DNA from: Actinomycetes bacterium
GTDB taxonomy: Bacteria > Actinomycetota > Actinomycetes > Actinomycetales > Dermatophilaceae
Assembly (NCBI GenBank): GCA_029552065.1
Contig: JAKPEG010000227.1
Coordinates: 32,093-96,092 of the forward strand
Direction of reading: 5' to 3'
Length of the DNA stretch: 64,000 bases
Part shown: positions 24,752 through 33,786 of the stretch, one piece after another
How the letters are laid out: each line of letters opens with the position of its first letter
Position numbering within the stretch: position 1 is the first letter of the stretch
The notes under the pieces: generated by a model
Told to the model about the DNA's origin: nothing
Database searches by the model: none
What the model saw: only the letters and a program-made list of their open reading frames with translations
Position numbers and translations under genes: made by a program

Positions 24752-25116
24752 CGCCGGGCCGGCGGCAGCGGGAAGGGGGGTATGCCGATCGCCACCGCCG
24801 CGTCGACCGGCGCGCCGGGGGTGAGCCCGGTGGGGCGTCCGACCTCGAGTCGGGCAGCGACGACGACCGGGCGCGGCGTGGTATCGGTGCCCGCACCCTC
24901 GGCCGGTGGGCGGCGCAACACCGGATGCCCGTCCTCGTCGACGAGGTGCAGCTCGATGTGGATGGGCCGCCCGGCGCGGTCCCACGGCACGTCGAACTTG
25001 AGGGCGAGGAACATCGGCATCGGGGCCGCCGGCCGCACCGACCAGCCGCCGCCGTTGATGTAGAGCTTGCCTTCGGCCACGACCGCGTGGTCGCACAGGA
25101 GCATGGTCACGCGCAC
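24676..25116 (-). CDS. DUF6941 family protein
   Basis: A 146-residue beta-rich cytosolic protein beginning with the family signature MLLCDHAVVAEGKLYINGGG. Unknown function. GTG at 25116 with GGGAGA 10 bases upstream is used; the internal ATG at 25104 is an alternative that starts directly at the signature. Convergent with thiQ and overlapping it. Confidence 0.65.
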   Translation of the reverse strand: MRVTMLLCDHAVVAEGKLYINGGGWSVRPAAPMPMFLALKFDVPWDRAGRPIHIELHLVDEDGHPVLRRPPAEGAGTDTTPRPVVVAARLEVGRPTGLTPGAPVDAAVAIGIPPFPLPPARRYSWRLLVDGEQREDWVVGFATRAE

Positions 25117-25222
25117 AGAGCCATTGTCTCCCGGGGAGCCGGGAGTGAACGCCGCGGCACCCCATCCCGGGGGTTGAGAAATGGCGACCGGCGCGGCATA
25201 CCCGACGTGGGAGGCTTGACCC

Positions 25223-26437
25223 ATGCGTGAGGTGACCCAGAGCCGCAAACTTGCCGACGTCTGCTACGACATCCGCGGCCCGGTGCTCGACGAGGCCAAG
25301 CGGCTCGAGGACGAGGGCCACCGGATCCTCAAACTCAACATCGGCAACCCGGCCCCGTTCGGCTTCGAGGCACCCGACGAGATCCTCGTCGACATGATCG
25401 CGACCCTGCCGCAGGCCCAGGGCTACAGCGACAGCAAGGGCATCGTCTCGGCCCGGCGCGCGGTCACCCAGTACTACCGCCTCAAAGGCGTCGAGGGCGT
25501 CGGCATCGAGGACGTCTACCTGGGCAACGGGGTGAGCGAGCTCATCGTCATGACCATGCAGGCGATGCTCGACAACGGCGACGAGGTGCTCATCCCCGCG
25601 CCCGACTACCCGCTGTGGACCGCGGCGACGGCGCTCGCCGGGGGCACCCCGGTGCACTACCTCTGCGACGAGACCGCTGGCTGGCAGCCCGACCTCGCCG
25701 ATCTCGCCGCCAAGATCACGCCGCGGACCAAGGCGATCGTCGTCATCAACCCGAACAATCCGACCGGCGCGGTCTACTCCACGCAGACCCTCATGTCGAT
25801 CGTCGAACTCGCCCGCGAGCACGGCCTGGTCCTCATGGCCGACGAGATCTACGACAAGATCCTCTACGAGCAGGCCCGGCACATCGCGCTCGCCTCACTT
25901 GCCCCCGACCTGTTCTGCCTGAGCTTCAACGGCCTGTCCAAGGCCTATCGGGTGGCCGGCTTCCGGTCCGGCTGGATGGCGTTGTCCGGGCCCAAGCACC
26001 ACGCCCGCCCCTTCATCGAGGGGCTCAACATCCTGGCCAACATGCGCCTGTGCGCCAACGTCCCGGCCCAGCACGTCATCGCCACCGCTCTCGGCGGCTA
26101 CCAGTCGATCAACGAACTCGTCCTGCCCGGTGGTCGCCTGCTCGCCCAGCGCAACCGGGCCTGGGAGATGCTCAACGAGATCCCCGGGGTGTCCTGCGTG
26201 AAGCCCGGCGGCGCCCTCTACCTGTTCCCGCGGCTCGATCCAGAGGTGCACGAGATCCGCGACGACGAGCGCTTCGCCCTCGACCTCGTGCGCCAGGAGA
26301 AGATCCTCGTCGTGCAGGGGTCGGGCTTCAACTGGCCCCATCACGACCACTTCCGGATCGTCACCCTGCCGATGCTCACCGACCTCGAGGAGGCGGTCGA
26401 GCGGATCGGCAATTTCCTCTCCTCCTACCGGCAGTAG
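25223..26437 (+). CDS. AlaT/AspC-type PLP-dependent aminotransferase
   Basis: A 404-residue class I aminotransferase closest to the alanine (glutamate-pyruvate) aminotransferase group: KLNIGNPAPFGFEAPDE (about 38-54), INPNNPTGAVYS (about 176-187), ADEIYDKI (about 205-212) and the PLP lysine in SFNGLSKAYRVAGFRSGW (about 234-251). It would make alanine from pyruvate and glutamate. GGGAGG about 10 bases before the ATG. A strong palindromic terminator follows. Confidence 0.88.
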   Translation: MREVTQSRKLADVCYDIRGPVLDEAKRLEDEGHRILKLNIGNPAPFGFEAPDEILVDMIATLPQAQGYSDSKGIVSARRAVTQYYRLKGVEGVGIEDVYLGNGVSELIVMTMQAMLDNGDEVLIPAPDYPLWTAATALAGGTPVHYLCDETAGWQPDLADLAAKITPRTKAIVVINPNNPTGAVYSTQTLMSIVELAREHGLVLMADEIYDKILYEQARHIALASLAPDLFCLSFNGLSKAYRVAGFRSGWMALSGPKHHARPFIEGLNILANMRLCANVPAQHVIATALGGYQSINELVLPGGRLLAQRNRAWEMLNEIPGVSCVKPGGALYLFPRLDPEVHEIRDDERFALDLVRQEKILVVQGSGFNWPHHDHFRIVTLPMLTDLEEAVERIGNFLSSYRQ

Positions 26438-26452
26438 CGCACCGGCCGGTGA

Positions 26453-26494
26453 CGCGCTGAGGGGGTATGCCGCGCGGCATACCCCCTCAGCGCG
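26453..26494. terminator. 42-bp perfect palindrome carrying an octamer pair
   Basis: The two 21-base arms (26453-26473 and 26474-26494) are exact reverse complements, with GGGGGTATGCCGC at the centre of the left arm. It starts 16 bases after the aminotransferase stop. As RNA it can form a very stable hairpin; it is the longest octamer-based terminator in the window. Confidence 0.8.
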
Positions 26495-26550
26495 TGACGA
26501 ACCGGCGCATCCCGTCAGTCGGGCAAGACCCGGTGCCCGCTCCGCGAGGG

Positions 26551-26601
26551 TGCGGACATGGGCCGATGCGAGGGCCGATTGCCGGCCCATCGCCGCAACC
26601 T
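26551..26601. repeat. Intergenic repeat element, copy A
   Basis: ATGGGCCG (26558-26565), 17 bases, CGGCCCAT (26583-26590), flanked by TGCGGAC on the left and CGCCGCAACC on the right. A further degenerate arm (CGGCCATGTCCGCACCC) follows at 26614-26630. One of five copies of the same structure in the window. Confidence 0.7.
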
Positions 26602-26650
26602 GCGCGCGGGCAGCGGCCATGTCCGCACCCAGCGCGCAGGCAGCAATCGG

Positions 26651-27283
26651 TCAGATCCGGGTGGACGATCCCGCAATGCCGACGAGGGCGATCATGGCGA
26701 TGACGTAGAGCACGGCGAGGACGAGCAGGACCGTGCCGACAATGCCGCAGACCATTCCGGCCTGCACCTGGCCGCGGTTGCTGTAGGGCTGGCCGCTCGC
26801 GTCGATCTCCCTGAGCGCGGACCGGCCCATCGACCACGCGAACGGGCCGAGGAGCTGGCAGATGACGATGGACAGGATGCCCAGGACCAGCACCATCGTC
26901 CCGCGGGGGTGTTCCAGCCCGTAGGCGGCACCACCATAGGCGGGGGCCGGGGGATAGCCCGGCGTGCTGCCGTAGCCGGCCGGCTGCTGCGGGTAGCCCT
27001 GCTGGGGGTAACCCTGCTGCGGGTAGCCCTGTTGCGGGTAGCCCTGCTGGGCTGCCGGCGGCGGGTAAGCCTGTTGGGGATAGGAGGGAGCGGCGGCCGG
27101 CGGCGCGACCGGAGCCGGTGGGACCGGCGGATAGCTCGGCGGCGGGACGGCCGAGGATTCGCCGGGCTGCGCCCCCCAGGGCGAATCCGACGCGGGCGGG
27201 ATCGGAGTGGTCGGGTCGGCCGGCGGTGTCGGCGCCGTCGGGTCGGAGCTGCTCGGTCGGTCGGCCGTCGGGTCCATGCTCAT
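26651..27283 (-). CDS. Proline-rich DUF4190 membrane protein
   Basis: A 210-residue protein with a disordered Pro/Ala-rich N-terminus (about 1-125) holding four perfect GYPQQ repeats (about 80-100), then a DUF4190 domain with two transmembrane helices (about 130-150 and 178-202) and the GRSALREI motif between them. Function unknown; such proteins are common in actinobacterial envelopes. TAGGGT 6 bases before the ATG indicates a leaderless start. Confidence 0.8.
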   Translation of the reverse strand: MSMDPTADRPSSSDPTAPTPPADPTTPIPPASDSPWGAQPGESSAVPPPSYPPVPPAPVAPPAAAPSYPQQAYPPPAAQQGYPQQGYPQQGYPQQGYPQQPAGYGSTPGYPPAPAYGGAAYGLEHPRGTMVLVLGILSIVICQLLGPFAWSMGRSALREIDASGQPYSNRGQVQAGMVCGIVGTVLLVLAVLYVIAMIALVGIAGSSTRI

Positions 27284-27289
27284 GCAGCC

Positions 27290-27295
27290 ACCCTA
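27290..27295 (-). promoter_or_regulatory. -10 box, leaderless, for the DUF4190 gene
   Basis: TAGGGT on the minus strand, exactly 6 bases before the ATG. Confidence 0.45.
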
Positions 27296-27329
27296 TGCGC
27301 TCGCGCCGATCGTGGCAGGCTGAACCCTC

Positions 27330-27884
27330 GTGACCTCCCAGACCCCGCCGCCGGAGCCGTCCGAGCCGCCAGAGCCGTCGCCCACGCCCGCGCCCGCCGA
27401 CGCGGCAGATGCCACGGACACCACGGAGACCCCGGGGCCGCTCGGTCGACGGGCCGTGCGACTCGAGCGGGTCGCCGCCGGACGGTATGCCGTGACCAAC
27501 CCGCGCGGGGGCGTCGTCACCCTCGGGCGGGGCGCGGACGCCGACTACACCCCGGTCGAGCTGCTCCTGGCCGCGATCGCCGGCTGCACGGCTGTCGACG
27601 TCGACGAGGTGACCTCGCGCCGGGCCGAGCCGGAGTCCTTCCTCGTCGACTGCGAGGGGATCAAGGTCTCCGACGAACTGGGCAACCACCTGTCCGGCGT
27701 CGAGGTCACCTTCCGGCTCGTCTTCCCCGACGACGAGGGGGGCCGCGCCGCGACCGCGCTCGTGCCCCGCCTGGTCCGGCTCTCGCACGAGAAGCTCTGC
27801 ACGGTGAGCCGCACGGTCATGCTCCCCACGCCGGTCCGCAGCGTGATCGCCGACCCGGCCGCGTCCCAGGCACCGGGCGACTGA
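27330..27884 (+). CDS. OsmC family peroxidase-like protein
   Basis: A 184-residue OsmC/Ohr-fold protein. The two reactive cysteines of the family are in AAIAGCTAVDV (about 85-95) and HEKLCTVSRTV (about 152-162). It would reduce organic hydroperoxides in the cytosol. The first 35 residues are Pro/Glu-rich and outside the fold, so the start could be later. GTG start, divergent from the DUF4190 gene. Confidence 0.8.
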   Translation: MTSQTPPPEPSEPPEPSPTPAPADAADATDTTETPGPLGRRAVRLERVAAGRYAVTNPRGGVVTLGRGADADYTPVELLLAAIAGCTAVDVDEVTSRRAEPESFLVDCEGIKVSDELGNHLSGVEVTFRLVFPDDEGGRAATALVPRLVRLSHEKLCTVSRTVMLPTPVRSVIADPAASQAPGD

Positions 27885-27990
27885 GCAACCGGCCGCGGGA
27901 CCTGACCCCCCCGGGGCCCCGTGACCCGAACCCCGAGCCAGACCGCGAGGTGGCCCCGTGTGGCGCCACCGAACCGGCGGGCGCGCGGCA

Positions 27991-27996
27991 TACAGT
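27991..27996 (+). promoter_or_regulatory. -10 box overlapping the octamer
   Basis: CGGCATACAGT gives TACAGT 9 bases before the ATG at 28006, with no ribosome site. Confidence 0.4.
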
Positions 27997-28005
27997 GCAT
28001 GGACG

Positions 28006-28860
28006 ATGAGCGTCGACGTCCTGCCCGCCAACGTGTCCTCCGCCGTCGCGGCGACGGTGGACAGCTACCTGCAGCGCGTCCGCAGCCATGCCCCCGGGAT
28101 GGTCGACGGGGTCTATCTCACGGGCTCGGTCGCGCTCGGCGACGTGCACCCCGGACGCAGTGACGTCGACGTCGTCACCGTGCTGCGCGCGCGCCCCGAC
28201 GCCGAGGGATTGCGCGCCCTCGCCGACCTCCACGAAGGCCTCGCCCTGCCCGACCGCCGCGACCCCGCCTGGGACCGCACGCGAGCCCGGTTCGACGGTT
28301 GGTACCTCACCTGGGACGACCTCGCCGCCGCACCGGCACCGGGGGTCACCCTCGGGCTGCGCGCCCTCGATCGTCGGCTCTTCCGGGGCCCGGGCTGGGT
28401 TCCGCCGGCGCTGTTGTGGCATGAACTCGCCGAGCACGCGCTGCACGTGGCCGGACCTTCGCTCGAAGGGCGGGTGGCGGTCCCCGGCCCCGAAGCCGTC
28501 CGCGCGAGTTGCCGGCAGACCCTGGACCGACAGTGGGTCCCGTGGTGGCAGCGCACGGCGAAGACGGCCTCGGCCGCCGGGCTCGGAGCGCTCGGCCCGC
28601 TCGCGCCCGCGACCGGCGTGCTCGGCGTCGCGCGGATCCGCTACACCCTCGAGACGGGGCGGGTGACCTCCAAGTGCGGCGGCGGCGAATGGGCGCTGGA
28701 CACCATGCATCCGCGTTGGCGGCGGATCCTCACCGAGGCGCTGCGGGTCCGCCACCGGCCCGACCGGCCCTCCCTTTATCGCTCGCCGTGGCAGCGCCGG
28801 CGCGACGCACTCGCCTTCGTCGACGCCGTCCTCACCGAGGCGGAGTCCACGGATGACTGA
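28006..28860 (+). CDS. Nucleotidyltransferase (aminoglycoside adenylyltransferase-like fold)
   Basis: A 284-residue protein with the polymerase-beta type nucleotidyltransferase signature VYLTGSVALGDVHPGRSDVD (about 36-55): GS, nine residues, then DVD for metal binding. The rest resembles DUF4111/AadA-like C-terminal helical domains. It would transfer AMP to a small molecule or protein; resistance to streptomycin/spectinomycin cannot be claimed because the family is broad. Its last 8 bases overlap the next gene. Confidence 0.7.
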   Translation: MSVDVLPANVSSAVAATVDSYLQRVRSHAPGMVDGVYLTGSVALGDVHPGRSDVDVVTVLRARPDAEGLRALADLHEGLALPDRRDPAWDRTRARFDGWYLTWDDLAAAPAPGVTLGLRALDRRLFRGPGWVPPALLWHELAEHALHVAGPSLEGRVAVPGPEAVRASCRQTLDRQWVPWWQRTAKTASAAGLGALGPLAPATGVLGVARIRYTLETGRVTSKCGGGEWALDTMHPRWRRILTEALRVRHRPDRPSLYRSPWQRRRDALAFVDAVLTEAESTDD

Positions 28861-29932
28861 CGCCGCCGCCGTCCTGGACCCGGCGTCCGTGCAGGCACTG
28901 CTCGCGCGGACCGGCGTCCCCGATCCGGCCGACGCCCCCGCGCTGCGCTGGGGTGTGCTGGCCCCCGGGGGGATCGCCCACAAGTTCGTCGACGCCGTGC
29001 ACTCCTACACCGCCGGGCGGGTGGTGGCTGCGGCCTCACGCGACGCGGACCGGGCGCGCGCCTTCGCGCAGGTGCACGGCATACCGCGGGCATATGCCGG
29101 CTACGACCGACTCGTGGCCGACCCGGAGGTCGACGCGGTCTACGTCGCGTCGCCGCACTCGGCCCATCTCGCACACGCCGTGCTCGCGATCGAGGCCGGC
29201 AAGCACGTGCTCGTCGAAAAGGCGTTGGCCCGCAACCTGGCCGAGGTGGACCGGATCTTCGCGGCGGCGGCCGCGCACCGGGTCTTCGCGATGGAGGCGA
29301 TGTGGACCCGGCACCTGCCCCACATCGCCCTCGTGCGCGAGTGGGTCGCCCAGGGTCGGGTCGGTCAGGTCGTGAGCGTCGTCGCCGACCATGGACAGTC
29401 CCTCGACCTCGAGGCGACCCACAGGCTCAAGGACCCGACGCTCGCCGGAGGGGCGCTGCTCGACCTGGGGGTCTATCCGATCTCCTTCGTCGTCGATCTG
29501 CTCGGGGCTCCGTGGGGCGTCCATGCGACGGGTCATCGCACCGAGACGGGGGTCGACGCGACCTCGGCGATCACCCTCGAATACCCGGATCCCGTTGTCG
29601 CGCAGGCGTCCTGCACGTTGCTCACCAAGACGCCGACGACGGCCGTGGTGGCCGGCACGGCGGCGCGGATCGAGCTCGAGGGCGACTTCTACGCACCGAC
29701 CCGGCTGCAGCTGATCTCGGCCGACCGTGGCCTCGACCCGCAGGCCGCCGTGCTGGAGACGGTCGATGCCCGGGTGCCCAACGGCTTCCAGTTCCAGGTC
29801 GCCGAGGCTGCGCGGTGCATCACGGCCGGGCTGGCCGAGAGTCCACGGATGGACTGGGAGTCCTCCCGCACGGTCATGCGCGCGATGGACACGGTGCGCG
29901 CACAGCTCGGGGTGCGCTATCCCGGTGAGTGA
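28853..29932 (+). CDS. Gfo/Idh/MocA family NAD(P)-dependent oxidoreductase
   Basis: A 359-residue two-domain sugar or cyclitol dehydrogenase. N-terminal Rossmann fold with LRWGVLAPGGIAHKFVDAV (about 24-42) and the catalytic-region EKALARNLAEVD (about 122-133; the EKP of the family is EKA here). C-terminal alpha/beta sheet domain from about 140. Overlaps the nucleotidyltransferase by 8 bases, so the two are coupled. Its 3' end overlaps the convergent thioesterase by 16 bases. Confidence 0.85.
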   Translation: MTDAAAVLDPASVQALLARTGVPDPADAPALRWGVLAPGGIAHKFVDAVHSYTAGRVVAAASRDADRARAFAQVHGIPRAYAGYDRLVADPEVDAVYVASPHSAHLAHAVLAIEAGKHVLVEKALARNLAEVDRIFAAAAAHRVFAMEAMWTRHLPHIALVREWVAQGRVGQVVSVVADHGQSLDLEATHRLKDPTLAGGALLDLGVYPISFVVDLLGAPWGVHATGHRTETGVDATSAITLEYPDPVVAQASCTLLTKTPTTAVVAGTAARIELEGDFYAPTRLQLISADRGLDPQAAVLETVDARVPNGFQFQVAEAARCITAGLAESPRMDWESSRTVMRAMDTVRAQLGVRYPGE

Positions 29933-30774
29933 GCGTCCTCGGGTCGCGGCATCGGCCGCACCGTGAGGATCTGCTCGGCTCGGCCCACCGGTCCCGACTC
30001 GTCGTGCAGCGTGGTCGAGGTGAGCCCCACACCCGCTTCGCCGATCGTCACGAGGGTGTCGAAGCCGACCCAGTGCCCGGGCCCGCCGTGCGGTTCCCGG
30101 TAGAAGTGGATCGACAGGTCGACGTTGGGGAACAGCCACTCACGCGGGTCCAGCCGGGTGTTCATCCCGTTGGCCGTGTCGACGAGACACACGAAGGCCG
30201 CCGCCGGCGCCACCGGCTCGTCGGCGACGACGACGAGGTCGGTCGAGATCCACGCCTGCCCCCGGCCCGGCGTCCGGTCGTCGGTATGCCGCAGCCGCAG
30301 GCTCGCGATGTACCCGCCCGGCCACCAGCCCGACGGGTCGATCGAGGTGCCGTCGGCCACCGCCGGCAGCGCCTCGGGGAGTCCGCCCGCGACCCCCGCA
30401 GTGTCCGTCCGCGCCAGCCGCCATGCACTCGCGCGCACCACCTCGCGCCCGCCGGCGACCGCGACCGCCTCGACGAGCTCGATCGTGCGCCCCGGCCGCA
30501 CGGTGCGCACGGTGATCGTGGTCGGCAGTGCGGGGATGAGGCCGAGGATCTCGAAGGTGACCCGGGCCAGCGCGAGGTCGTCGCGGTGTTCGCGCCGGGA
30601 GAGGCAGTGCGCGAGCAGCCCCGACACGGGTGCCATGTGCTGCTCGTGGGCGTTCCACGCCCCTTGGGCGTTGAGGGTGGGCGCGAAGGTGTCCTCAGAG
30701 AGCCTGCGGTAGTAGGCGACCGGGTCGGCCACCAGGTCGGGCAGGTCGTCGAGGCTCATCCCCACCGCGCTCAC
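29917..30774 (-). CDS. Acyl-CoA thioesterase, TesB-like double hotdog
   Basis: A 285-residue protein with two hotdog halves. The segment DTANGMNTRLDPREWLFPNVDLSIHF (about 195-220; quoted parts TANGMN and FPNVDLSIHFYREP) matches actinobacterial thioesterase-family proteins that act on acyl-CoA. GTG at 30774 overlaps the upstream hydrolase stop (GTGA); ATG 15 bases later is an alternative. Confidence 0.75.
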   Translation of the reverse strand: MSAVGMSLDDLPDLVADPVAYYRRLSEDTFAPTLNAQGAWNAHEQHMAPVSGLLAHCLSRREHRDDLALARVTFEILGLIPALPTTITVRTVRPGRTIELVEAVAVAGGREVVRASAWRLARTDTAGVAGGLPEALPAVADGTSIDPSGWWPGGYIASLRLRHTDDRTPGRGQAWISTDLVVVADEPVAPAAAFVCLVDTANGMNTRLDPREWLFPNVDLSIHFYREPHGGPGHWVGFDTLVTIGEAGVGLTSTTLHDESGPVGRAEQILTVRPMPRPEDAHSPG

Positions 30775-31610
30775 GATGCCGAGCCTTCACCGGCCGAGGT
30801 CACCCGGTCGAGGATCGCCGCTGCGCACTCCCGCGGAGCGAGCTCGGGCAACCAGTGCCCATGCGGCAGCCGGGTGAATCGGTAGTCGGCGAGCACGCAC
30901 TCGGCCGTGAGCGCGGCCGCCTTCGGCCCGAGGTAGCTGTCGCGCTCACCCCACACGAAAGCGGCTGGCACCCGGCAGCGATGGGCGACCCCACGGGTGA
31001 GCAGGGCACCGCGGTACCAGTTCATCGCCGCGGTGAGCGCGCCGGGCTCGGCGAGGTGGGCGGCATACCGCTGGGCGTCCTCGGCGGGCAACCCGTCGGC
31101 GGCGAGGGTGCGGGCCATGCGGGGCGCGAACCACCACTCGGGCACGCGGGGGAGCTGGATGGCTGCCATGTACCACGAGCGCCGCGCCTGGTCGAGGCTT
31201 GTGCGCAGGGCCCGGTTGGTCGCGATCGGGTGCGGGGTGGACAGCGACGTCACCGAGGCGACCCGGTCGGCGTGCTGCCCGGCGGTGAGCCACGCGACGC
31301 CGCCACCCCAGTCGTGCCCGACGACGTGGAACCGCCCGACCCCCGCCGCGTCCGCGAGTGCCACGACATCGGCGACGAGTTGGTCCGACGTGTATGCCGC
31401 CCGCCCCCGGGGCCGCGCGCCGGAGGAGTAGCCGCGCTGGTCGGGGGCGATCGTGCGTAGCCCGGCGTCGTGCAGGAGCGGCGCGACCCGCCGCCAGCTC
31501 GACCGGTCGGTGGGGAAGCCGTGCAGGAGGACGACGAGCGGCCCGTCGAGCGGTCCCTCGTCGTCGACCTCGAACCGAAGCCCCGCCCGCTCGAAGTCGC
31601 CGATCCGCAT
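30771..31610 (-). CDS. Alpha/beta hydrolase (epoxide hydrolase/haloalkane dehalogenase-like)
   Basis: A 279-residue alpha/beta hydrolase. Oxyanion motif LLHGFPTDRSSW (about 28-39), nucleophile elbow GHDWGGG with Asp as nucleophile (about 102-108), and a C-terminal HGHW for the catalytic His. Asp in the elbow plus HGFP points to epoxide hydrolase or dehalogenase rather than esterase. AAGGAGG sits 5 bases before the ATG. Operon partner of the thioesterase downstream. Confidence 0.83.
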   Translation of the reverse strand: MRIGDFERAGLRFEVDDEGPLDGPLVVLLHGFPTDRSSWRRVAPLLHDAGLRTIAPDQRGYSSGARPRGRAAYTSDQLVADVVALADAAGVGRFHVVGHDWGGGVAWLTAGQHADRVASVTSLSTPHPIATNRALRTSLDQARRSWYMAAIQLPRVPEWWFAPRMARTLAADGLPAEDAQRYAAHLAEPGALTAAMNWYRGALLTRGVAHRCRVPAAFVWGERDSYLGPKAAALTAECVLADYRFTRLPHGHWLPELAPRECAAAILDRVTSAGEGSAS

Positions 31611-31671
31611 CGTGCCTCCTTCGCGTCGCCGGTGGCAGGACCGCCACCAACATCCTGCCACCGGTCCCAGC

Positions 31672-32982
31672 TCACGATCCTCCGGCCGCCGCCCGCCGCG
31701 CGCGCTCGGCCACCGCATAGGGGTCGGTGCGCGCGTCGTAGCCCCAGAAGCCCCGCAGCCAGGCCGCTGTCGCCGCCACGCCGACCACGCAGAGCAGGCC
31801 GCCGGAGACGATCGAGGTGCGGACCGACCAGCGGTCGGCGACGAGCCCCGAGCGCACCTGTCCGCCGAGCGGACCGACCGAATAGGAGAGCATCTCGATC
31901 CCCGCGAGCCGGCCGCGCATCTCGTCGGGGATGGTCTGGTGCCAGATGACCGAACGGAAGAGGGCACTCACCATGTCGGCCCCGCCGGCCACGGCGAGAG
32001 CGCCGAGCACGAGCGGGATGTTCGTCGTGAGTCCTGCGGCGGCGACCGCGCCGCCCCACACGGCCGCCGCGAGGACGACCGCGCGCCCGTGCCGGTGGAC
32101 GCGCCCGGTCCACCCCGAGGTCGCGGTGACGAGGAGGCTGCCCACGGTCCCGGCGGAGTAGAGCAGGCCGAGCACACTCGGCGAGTCCAGCACGTCGGCG
32201 GCGAGAGCGGGGAAGAGCACGGTCGGCATCGCGAGGAACATCGCCGCGATGTCGACCAGATAGGTGCCCAGCAGGTCCGGGCGGCCCACGGCATAGCGCG
32301 CCCCTTCGGCGATCGACCGCAGACTCGGGCGAGTGCCCTCCTCGAGCGGTGGATAGCTCCGCAGCCGCGCGAAGAGGACGGTCGCCACGACGAGTCCCCC
32401 GACGTCGATCGCGTATGCCATTGCCGCACCGACCGATTCGACGAGTATGCCGCCCACGGCGGGTCCGGCGAGCAGGCCGATCTGCATGCCGAGGGAGCTC
32501 ACCGACACCGCTGCGGGCAACTCGTCGTGGGCGACCGTGCGCGGGATGAGTGCCTCCCGGCTCGGCCGCTGGAGCGCGCCGGCCGCCGACAGGAGGGCGC
32601 CGACGAGGTAGATCGCCCAGGTCTGGGGTGTCGGGAGCAGGGCGTTGCCGACGAGGCCCGCGGTGAGGACGACCTGGGCCACGCCGGTCCACACGAGGAC
32701 GACGCGTCGGTCGGCGTGGTCGGCCAGGGCCCCGCCCCAGAGCCCGAAGGCCACGAGCGGGACGAGCTCGACGATCCCCAGGGCGCCGACCGCGAGGTTG
32801 GATCCGGTGAGCCGGTAGAGCTGCCAGGGCAGCGCGACGTAGCTCACCATCCCGCCGAGGTAGAAGACCGTGCCGGCGAGGAAGAGGCGCCGGAAGTCCG
32901 CGGACGTGCGCAACGGGGTGAGGTCCACGCGCGCGCTGCGCAGCCGCTCCCGGACTCCCACCTGGGCGAGTGTGCCGCACAT
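31672..32982 (-). CDS. MFS transporter (EntS-like)
   Basis: A 436-residue permease with 12 hydrophobic helices, starting at a cytosolic segment with DLTPLRTSADFRRLFLAGTV (about 16-35), typical of the EntS/enterobactin-exporter-like MFS_3 group. Motif A appears as GALADHADRRVV (about 77-88). Probable role in export of a small molecule; no siderophore genes nearby. ATG at 32982 is used; a GTG about 24 bases later is possible. Confidence 0.8.
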   Translation of the reverse strand: MCGTLAQVGVRERLRSARVDLTPLRTSADFRRLFLAGTVFYLGGMVSYVALPWQLYRLTGSNLAVGALGIVELVPLVAFGLWGGALADHADRRVVLVWTGVAQVVLTAGLVGNALLPTPQTWAIYLVGALLSAAGALQRPSREALIPRTVAHDELPAAVSVSSLGMQIGLLAGPAVGGILVESVGAAMAYAIDVGGLVVATVLFARLRSYPPLEEGTRPSLRSIAEGARYAVGRPDLLGTYLVDIAAMFLAMPTVLFPALAADVLDSPSVLGLLYSAGTVGSLLVTATSGWTGRVHRHGRAVVLAAAVWGGAVAAAGLTTNIPLVLGALAVAGGADMVSALFRSVIWHQTIPDEMRGRLAGIEMLSYSVGPLGGQVRSGLVADRWSVRTSIVSGGLLCVVGVAATAAWLRGFWGYDARTDPYAVAERARRAAAGGS

Positions 32983-33064
32983 CGGGTATGCCGCGCGCGG
33001 ACTTCCCCGGCCGCGCGCGTCGTCGCCAGCCCATGCGCGCGGGGCGACGGCATACTGGGCGACC

Positions 33065-33781
33065 ATGAGCGAGCGCATCGGCATCCCCGTGGACGGCGGC
33101 GAACTGCCCGCACTGCTGTGGCGACCGCCGGCCGGACGCGGACCGGGGATCCTCCTCGTCCAGGAGATCTTCGGGCTCTCGCCCTACATTCGTCGACGCG
33201 CGGAGGATCTCGCCGCCCTCGGCTATGTCGTGCTTGCGCCGCAGCTCTACTGGCGCGAGGGGGTCGAGGCCGTGCCCGACGGTCCGCAGATGCTCGACGC
33301 CGGACTCGCCCTCGTCACCGCTCTCGACTGGGAGGCGGCGGTCTGCGACGGCGTGGCGTCGGTCGATGCGCTGCGCGCTCGTCCCGAGGTCGATGGCCGG
33401 GTCGGGGTGGTCGGCTTCTGTTTCGGGGGTGGTCTCGGCTATGCCGTCGCCGCCACCCTGCAGGCAGGCGCGCCGGTCGATGCCCTCGTGAGCTACTACG
33501 GCTCGGCATTGCCGATGCTCGTCGACGCGATGCCGGTGGTCTGCGCGCCGAGCCTGCATCACTTCGGCACGGCCGACTCCTATCTCGACCTCGCGACCGT
33601 CGAGCACATCCGCTCGGTCGTCGGGGGCAGCGGGGTGTGCGAGTTCCACCTCTACGAGGGGGCCGACCACGCCTTCGACAATCCCGACTTCGTCCTGCAC
33701 CACGCCGGTGCCTCGCGGGGGGCGTGGACACGGACCGTGGAATTCCTCGGACGAGTGCTCCCGACGCGAGTTGGCAGCTGA
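33065..33781 (+). CDS. Dienelactone hydrolase family protein
   Basis: A 238-residue DLH-fold hydrolase. The catalytic triad can be seen: Cys in VGFCFGGG (about 118-125), Asp in GTADSYLDL (about 168) and His in ADHAFDN (about 203). EIFGLSPYIRRRAEDLAALG (about 38-57) is typical. It may open lactones or cleave esters in the cytosol. TACTGG 6 bases before the ATG, from CGGCATACTGG, is a weak leaderless -10. Confidence 0.85.
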   Translation: MSERIGIPVDGGELPALLWRPPAGRGPGILLVQEIFGLSPYIRRRAEDLAALGYVVLAPQLYWREGVEAVPDGPQMLDAGLALVTALDWEAAVCDGVASVDALRARPEVDGRVGVVGFCFGGGLGYAVAATLQAGAPVDALVSYYGSALPMLVDAMPVVCAPSLHHFGTADSYLDLATVEHIRSVVGGSGVCEFHLYEGADHAFDNPDFVLHHAGASRGAWTRTVEFLGRVLPTRVGS

Positions 33782-33786
33782 TCTCG

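Noticed and set aside
26990..27065. Short tandem repeats resembling a small CRISPR or minisatellite
   Set aside because: The 15-bp units are codons for the GYPQQ repeats of the DUF4190 protein.
28006..28860. Aminoglycoside resistance gene
   Set aside because: Only the general nucleotidyltransferase motif is visible; AadA-specific substrate residues cannot be established and there is no mobile context.
31250..33703. Long minus-strand frame of 817 codons and plus-strand frame of 1010 codons in the same area
   Set aside because: Both are shadows of the hydrolase, MFS and dienelactone hydrolase genes; only short segments at the ends correspond to real proteins.
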